Assembly: GCA_029962745.1 (NCBI GenBank) | Contig: CM057158.1 | Location: 1,707,166-1,771,165 of the forward strand | Direction of reading: 5' to 3' | Length of the DNA stretch: 64,000 bases | DNA from: Echinometra lucunter | Lineage: Eukaryota; Echinodermata; Echinoidea; Camarodonta; Echinometridae | Shown: positions 59,601 to 64,000 of the stretch, in pieces | How the letters are laid out: the number at the start of each line of letters is the position of its first letter | Position numbering within the stretch: the first letter of the stretch is position 1 | Translations under genes and position numbers: made by a program | Notes under the pieces: generated by a model | What the model saw: the letters and a program-made list of their open reading frames with translations, nothing else | What the model was told of the DNA's origin: nothing | Database searches by the model: none

Positions 59601-61108
59601 AAATAATAATAAAAATCCATCGAAAATGAAAACCTTCCGTTTCTCTGACTTCAGGTTCAAGAAATTTTGCAGACATGTGGTGAAACCGATCGCTGCTCTT
59701 TTGATTATCGTCGCCATAGCCATCGGCGTCCCAGCTGATTTCTACGCATTCTCACAATCTCCTGTCAAAGTAAGATTAATAATAATAATAAAATGGCAAG
59801 CAAAAAAATATACCGCCAAATCCACTATTTGGATAATACAGTGTCAAAAAGTGTGCACCCCAACACAAATGCCATAATGGAAATCTACTTCACTGTTTTA
59901 CGATTCATATTAGGGATCAATCGAGCAGGGAAATCCCTGTCTTTCCAAATTATCTGGCAAGCAAAAAAATAAAAAATAAAAATAAAAAAATAAGTAAAAG
60001 GCTTCCAAATTCGCTGACAAGCGAAAATGGGGGGGGGGGGGGGGGGTGTCTAAAAGAGCAAACCCCAAACCATGGAGGGTGACACAATGTACACGTTGCT
60101 TTCAAAAGGGGACACGGGGCGGAAGTACCCCACCCCTAATCCGTCACTGTTTTACGTTTATATCATTTGTCAACGACGTCATTTTGTTCATCACTTTTTT
60201 TTTTCTTTAGAACTGGGTTGTGAGTATTATCATTCCGTTCTGTGGGGGGTTCTTTGGCCTGTCATTCGCCCGGATCTTCGCCCGTGATATCCGTACCTCT
60301 GTCTCCATTGCTATCGAGACAGGGGTTCAGAATGCCTTCCTAGCAAGGACCTTGGTATTTCTGTTCTACCCACAACCTGAGGCTGATTTACTCGCTCGTA
60401 TTCCATTAACTACTACTTTGGTTACTATACTGGAAGGCGTGTTCGCTACATTCGTCTATTATGTTTTCAGGTAATATCAATTGCTTTGAAGGAAAGTCCT
60501 GGGCAAAACAAACAACAGCAACCTCTGTAAAGCAAACAACAACAGCATCAACAACATGCAAACAAGTAAACTAAGAACCAGAATAAACAAGGGGTAATAG
60601 ATGAGGTTGACTTGCATCTTTTTATCCCAAAAGCACGGGAATCATCAGAACACACACCAGCATTTGACATGTTAGAGATCTGGAGGTAAAGGCTATCAAT
60701 AAGAGTGACGATTTTCATTATCGAACGAAATTTCAGAACCCTTGAATAAAGAATATAGATTTTTTAAATCTAATTTTCCATTTTGTGGTAATATCATTTC
60801 TAGATCATTCGTTGGCATTTGTTATGATGCGTATACATGTATGCGATTCAGCGACTGGTATTTATACGTCTGCTTTTTCAGTCTTCTACATCACCGCTTT
60901 GTTCATTTTTTCACCTTTGTTCAGGTACCTATTGTGCAGACAAAGATGCAATAAGATGCAAAACGACGACGATGAGAAGGATGAGAATGCTATAGCCGTG
61001 GATGACATCGAAGCGATGGCGATCGACGAGCGTACTGACAACGGGGATTTGAAGAAGCCTGATGAGAACGGAGTCGAGAATACTTCTTTCCAGTCGCCGG
61101 ACGAATGA
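55111..61108 (+). CDS. SLC10-family transporter (P3/P5-like), six-exon copy
   Basis: Sodium/bile acid cotransporter-family membrane protein. Exons: 55111-55533, 57609-57789, 58616-58910, 59655-59769, 60211-60470 and 60925-61108 (TGA), 485 residues. The start is ATG-ATG at 55111/55114. A signal peptide (about 1-25, cleavage likely before QCG) is followed by an ectodomain (to about 140) with sequons NVT, NTT, NAS and NIT, then the membrane domain beginning YIYMVIVWILLSYLS. Hallmarks are TAPGGWLSN (216-224), MTFFSS and GMMPLNLYIY, and ETGVQN (374-379). The tail (about 430-485) is acidic. The ectodomain points to the SLC10A3/A5 type; substrate and ion coupling cannot be read from sequence. It is divergent from the paralogue at 36447-41870, with introns after Q141 and within R425 that the paralogue lacks. 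The first intron holds LINE relics. Confidence 0.88.
55895..56712 (+). mobile_element. CR1/L2-type LINE, 3' part
   Basis: Translation from about 55950 to 56468 gives NFLTPQTTQQLIHAFVTSYL, then LPKYQIQRLQKVQNAAARLV, LHWLPVEQRVKYKVL and SFAAASPCLSNKLPHSVK. These are well-known C-terminal blocks of CR1/L2-like reverse transcriptases. The 3' UTR has GGCGCCTTGAGCATCCC and ends in an ATT simple-repeat tail (56600-56712). The reading frame is open for over 500 bp, suggesting a fairly recent insertion. It lies in intron 1 of the SLC10 gene. Confidence 0.85.
56580..56712. repeat. (ATT)n tract forming the LINE tail
   Basis: About 110 bp of ATT directly after the CR1/L2-type 3' end. Such tails arise during target-primed reverse transcription, so the tract dates from the insertion and may have grown since. 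Confidence 0.9.
57005..57530 (+). mobile_element. Second LINE relic in SLC10 intron 1
   Basis: TGQSISYIWNSLPNETKSV, then after a frameshift NSFRRKLKQFLST, matches the C-terminal end of another non-LTR reverse-transcriptase lineage. The T-rich 3' stretch ends about 80 bp before exon 2. It is degraded, and of a different family from the preceding CR1/L2-type copy. Confidence 0.65.
57866..58110 (+). mobile_element. tRNA-derived SINE in SLC10 intron 2
   Basis: B-box-like GGGTTCGATCCTC at about 57914, then CTTGGACAAGGTGTTTTGC, a TGGGTACCGGGTATTGG block and GCAGGGCCCGC, ending in CTATTATTAC. The A-box region is weak. Confidence 0.75.
59186..59340. mobile_element. Foldback with GGCCCTGTTACATAAAAC ends
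   Basis: Left end GGGCCCTGTTACATAAAAC, right end GTTTTATGCAACGGGGCC. Inside are TGGTAAC and GTTACCA units (ATCAATGGTAACTT, ACCATTGATGG) arranged as inverted pairs. It lies in SLC10 intron 3. Confidence 0.75.
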
Positions 61109-61440
61109 GGTGCTCTGGACCTGCTCAGTGATGTCTGGACATGAAAGACACTACTCTCATGACTCTACACAATATAAATTGAGATCTCTTTTTGAGAGTC
61201 GTATTAGGAATCAAAATGTGTGGAGTGGAGATCTCCGCACAAAATGATAATTATTATTATGATGCATTTTTGCAACGTTACTATTATGATAATTACCCCA
61301 GATCACTTTATTTTTAACCCGCAAACAAGAGCTGCACCATCTCCACTCCTTAGTGAGCATCTATTTTGCACCGTTCACAGTCATGCATGCATGCTGTGCA
61401 TCGGCAAGGCAGTCACAATGGCTTTCAGCAATCCTCACAG

Positions 61441-61868
61441 GGGGGTGTTTCATAAAGCCGTTCGTAAAATTACGCGTGACTTTACGAATGACTTGAATAT
61501 GGCAAGCCAAATGGGATTCTTAGTCATATTAAATCACATTAGCTAAATGTGACGTAGTTTAACATTACTGTTGTTTATAAAAAAAAAATTATCGCGAAGC
61601 ATATTTTTTGCCACAATTCAATTGAGATTATTGAAAATGCAGTCACACTTTGTTGAAACGTCAGGAAATTTTTGGAGCTTCCCTTTGGCTTCATATTCAA
61701 GTCGTTCGTAATGTCACACGTAACTTTTACGAACGACTTTGCGAACGACTGGTGATACCTTCTTGTGCTACATGTAAATGAATGAGAATCTGATTAGCAC
61801 CCAAGAACATGTTCCAGTCGTTCGTAAAGTCGTTCGTAACTTACGAACAGCTTTATGAAACACCCCCA
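61441..61868. mobile_element. Chimeric foldback with GTGTTTCATAAAGC ends
   Basis: The left half (TGGCAAGCCAAATGGGATTC at about 61499) matches the element at 52987-53315, with its right-arm partner near 61680. The right half (ACTGGTGATACCTTCTTGTG, GAGAATCTGATTAGCACC) matches the element at 24459-24625. Outer ends GGTGTTTCATAAAGCCG and CTTTATGAAACACCC still pair. Confidence 0.8.
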
Positions 61869-61995
61869 GGTAACCTAATTCTCCTGGGTGGAGAATGGCA
61901 TTGTAGATTAATGCCTTGCTAAATGACGTTAGTGCCGCAGCGGGACTCGAACCTCAAACCATGTGATCCACAGTGTGCTGAATCCACCCTCAGAA
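61869..61995 (-). mobile_element. tRNA-derived SINE, minus strand
   Basis: On the minus strand: B box GGTTCGAGTCCC, then GCGGCACTAACGTCATTTAG, CAAGGCATTAATCTACAATG and a CTCCACCCAGGAG hairpin. It directly abuts the right end of the foldback at 61441-61868. Confidence 0.75.
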
Positions 61996-62570
61996 GGATA
62001 ATTCAATAACTAATACAATGCAATATGAAGTGATTTTTTTCTTTGATTCGAGGCGGATTCAACCCCAAAAGATATTAGTCTAGTATATCTCACAGAATAG
62101 TTTTCTACCCTCTGCGTTAAGAGAGTAGGTATACGTTTAACTATCACCACTATGTACTTTGTTTGATGCCTGTACCTAATACTGACTTAACGCTATTTCA
62201 TCCTAAGGGGTTTCGAAGTAATATTTTGAAATTGAGTCGCGGACAAATCGAGAAAATAAACATTAAACATATAAAGTCCACTAACTCCGATCTTAAGTAA
62301 AAAAATCTGCGGCATCATGCAAGGGCCGTCATAAGAATAGAACCATGCAAATTTTGTAGCATACCTGGAAAAAAAAGGTTGTCTTAATACCGACCGCTTG
62401 ATTTATCGATGAAAAATGCAGAAAGTGGGATAAAATAGGAAATATTGGTTTAATTGTTTTAAACACCTTTTCAAAATGCCCCATATTCATGTCTCCAAAG
62501 TTTTATGATGATCAACATTTTTTAATATAAATGTCAGCGACCTTCCAAGACATTTCACTGAAAAAAAAGT

Positions 62571-62970
62571 TCAGTGGTTGGTAATGGCTATAGGCATTTC
62601 ACTTTAATTCATATGAGTTTCTCCATGTGGTTCTTTGAGTAAATTTAACCCTTATAGAGACAACAAGTTCTTCAGAAAGGGATTCCATTCTATGGGCAAA
62701 GCTTCATCATCTTTGATACACAACGGCATGTTCTTAATCCATGACCGATTTCAGCATGTTCAGTAAAGAAAGCTTTTTGTCCGGACAAAGATGAACGGTG
62801 AAAAGGCAGCATAAATGAAATGCTTTGAAGCTATTCCCATAGAATGGAATCCCTTTCTGAAGAACTTGATGTCTCTATAAGGGTTACATTGTCCCAAAGA
62901 ACCACATGAAGAAATTCATATGAATTAATCAAAGTGAGATGCCTATTACCATTACAGACCACTGAACACT
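62571..62970. mobile_element. Foldback element with GTTCAGTGG ends
   Basis: Arms of about 135 bp: the left contains CCCTTATAGAGACAACAAG, TTCTTCAGAAAGGGATTCC and ATTCTATGGG; the right contains their inverses, ending CCACTGAAC. The loop is about 120 bp. Arms differ at several sites, so the insertion is not very recent. Confidence 0.8.
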
Positions 62971-63067
62971 TGTGAGGTCTTGAGGTTGATTGATTCATGA
63001 GTCTTTACCAAGGCGGTCTTGTCTTTGTTGGGAATATTGGCCTATGGACATTATTTTTACTTAGTAC

Positions 63068-63352
<285 letters not shown>

Positions 63353-64000
63353 GTTGCTCCATTCTTGTGTGATTTAAATTAAAGTGACATAGTGAAAGGC
63401 GGGTAATCAGGTCATTGCGTCAAGGATTGTCAAGAAGGCCAGCAAGCAAGAACACAAAGCAAAGTCTGTCAAGTTCTTTGGCATCCCCACGTGTCTGCTA
63501 CGTCACCCTCGTATGTATATATTTAAAGATTATGCGGGAGCATTTCAAAGGCTTTTAAAAGAATACCAGTATTATAAATAATTTCTCTTCACCAGAACCA
63601 ACTTATTTCACCTGTTATATGTAACCACTCTGGCATTGTACATGTACATTCCATTTATCTTCTGAAAGTGCATTAAATTCATGTACGTTGTTTGTAAAAT
63701 TGTACTGTTGAAAGCGGACAGATGTGAGAGCATAAAAATTTGCGAACTTACTTAAATATTGCAATTATAAAGATTAATAACTTTAAAAAAATGTTCAGCA
63801 ACAACAAAAAAATAATGTACTTGCTTTTTATGCGGGTAATTTAGTAATGACATTTTTATGTGAATCATATTTGAATTCATGTACATGCACATTATTTTTG
63901 TAGAGGTTTATATTGTAAAATTCGTTGTTAACGCACGATGAGCTATATTTATCACGTTTCAAGTTATATTTTCTTTCACAATCATTGATTATCAGTACAA

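Overview
The window is animal nuclear DNA, most likely from a marine invertebrate deuterostome and probably an echinoderm such as a sea urchin. The reasons are small exons in kilobase introns with GT-AG borders, AT-rich spacers, very many foldback and MITE-like elements, tRNA-derived SINEs, LINE 3' relics, and gene content of deuterostome type. The organism is inferred; no species-diagnostic sequence was recognised. There are no operons, rRNA genes, intact tRNA genes or CRISPR arrays.

Layout. (1) 500-3497 (+): the last five coding exons of prolidase (PEPD). (2) 9081-9458 (-) and 10981-15962 (+): mitochondrial ribosomal protein bL36m (MRPL36) and complex I subunit NDUFS6, head to head. The same divergent pair exists in vertebrates. 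(3) 19477-22508 (-) and 26137-28000 (-): two tandem three-exon genes for neuronal-calcium-sensor (visinin/recoverin-like) EF-hand proteins, called NCS-A and NCS-B here. (4) 36447-41870 (-) and 55111-61108 (+): two SLC10 (P3/P5-type, sodium/bile-acid-cotransporter family) genes, head to head across a 13.2 kb spacer. Exons were joined by reading splice sites, reading frame and homology, so the gene models rest on more than single ORFs.

Most of the rest is repeat-derived: foldbacks whose ends read like GTTTCATGAAAC, TTAA-flanked MITEs, a MITE family with AAGCCCGCCGCAC ends, elements with GGCGTAG ends, SINEs with a shared GGCAAG body, LINE relics, minisatellites of 55 and 59 bp, and many homopolymer G/C tracts.

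The observations most worth following are: a 59-bp minisatellite grown from the last coding bases and stop codon of NCS-A; the conserved MRPL36/NDUFS6 pair with a foldback nested in an older element in its spacer; foldback families sharing one type of terminus, including one apparent chimera; exact presence/absence of two introns between the SLC10 paralogues; and decayed copies of a PEPD exon inside its own intron. No wholly new biochemical system was found.
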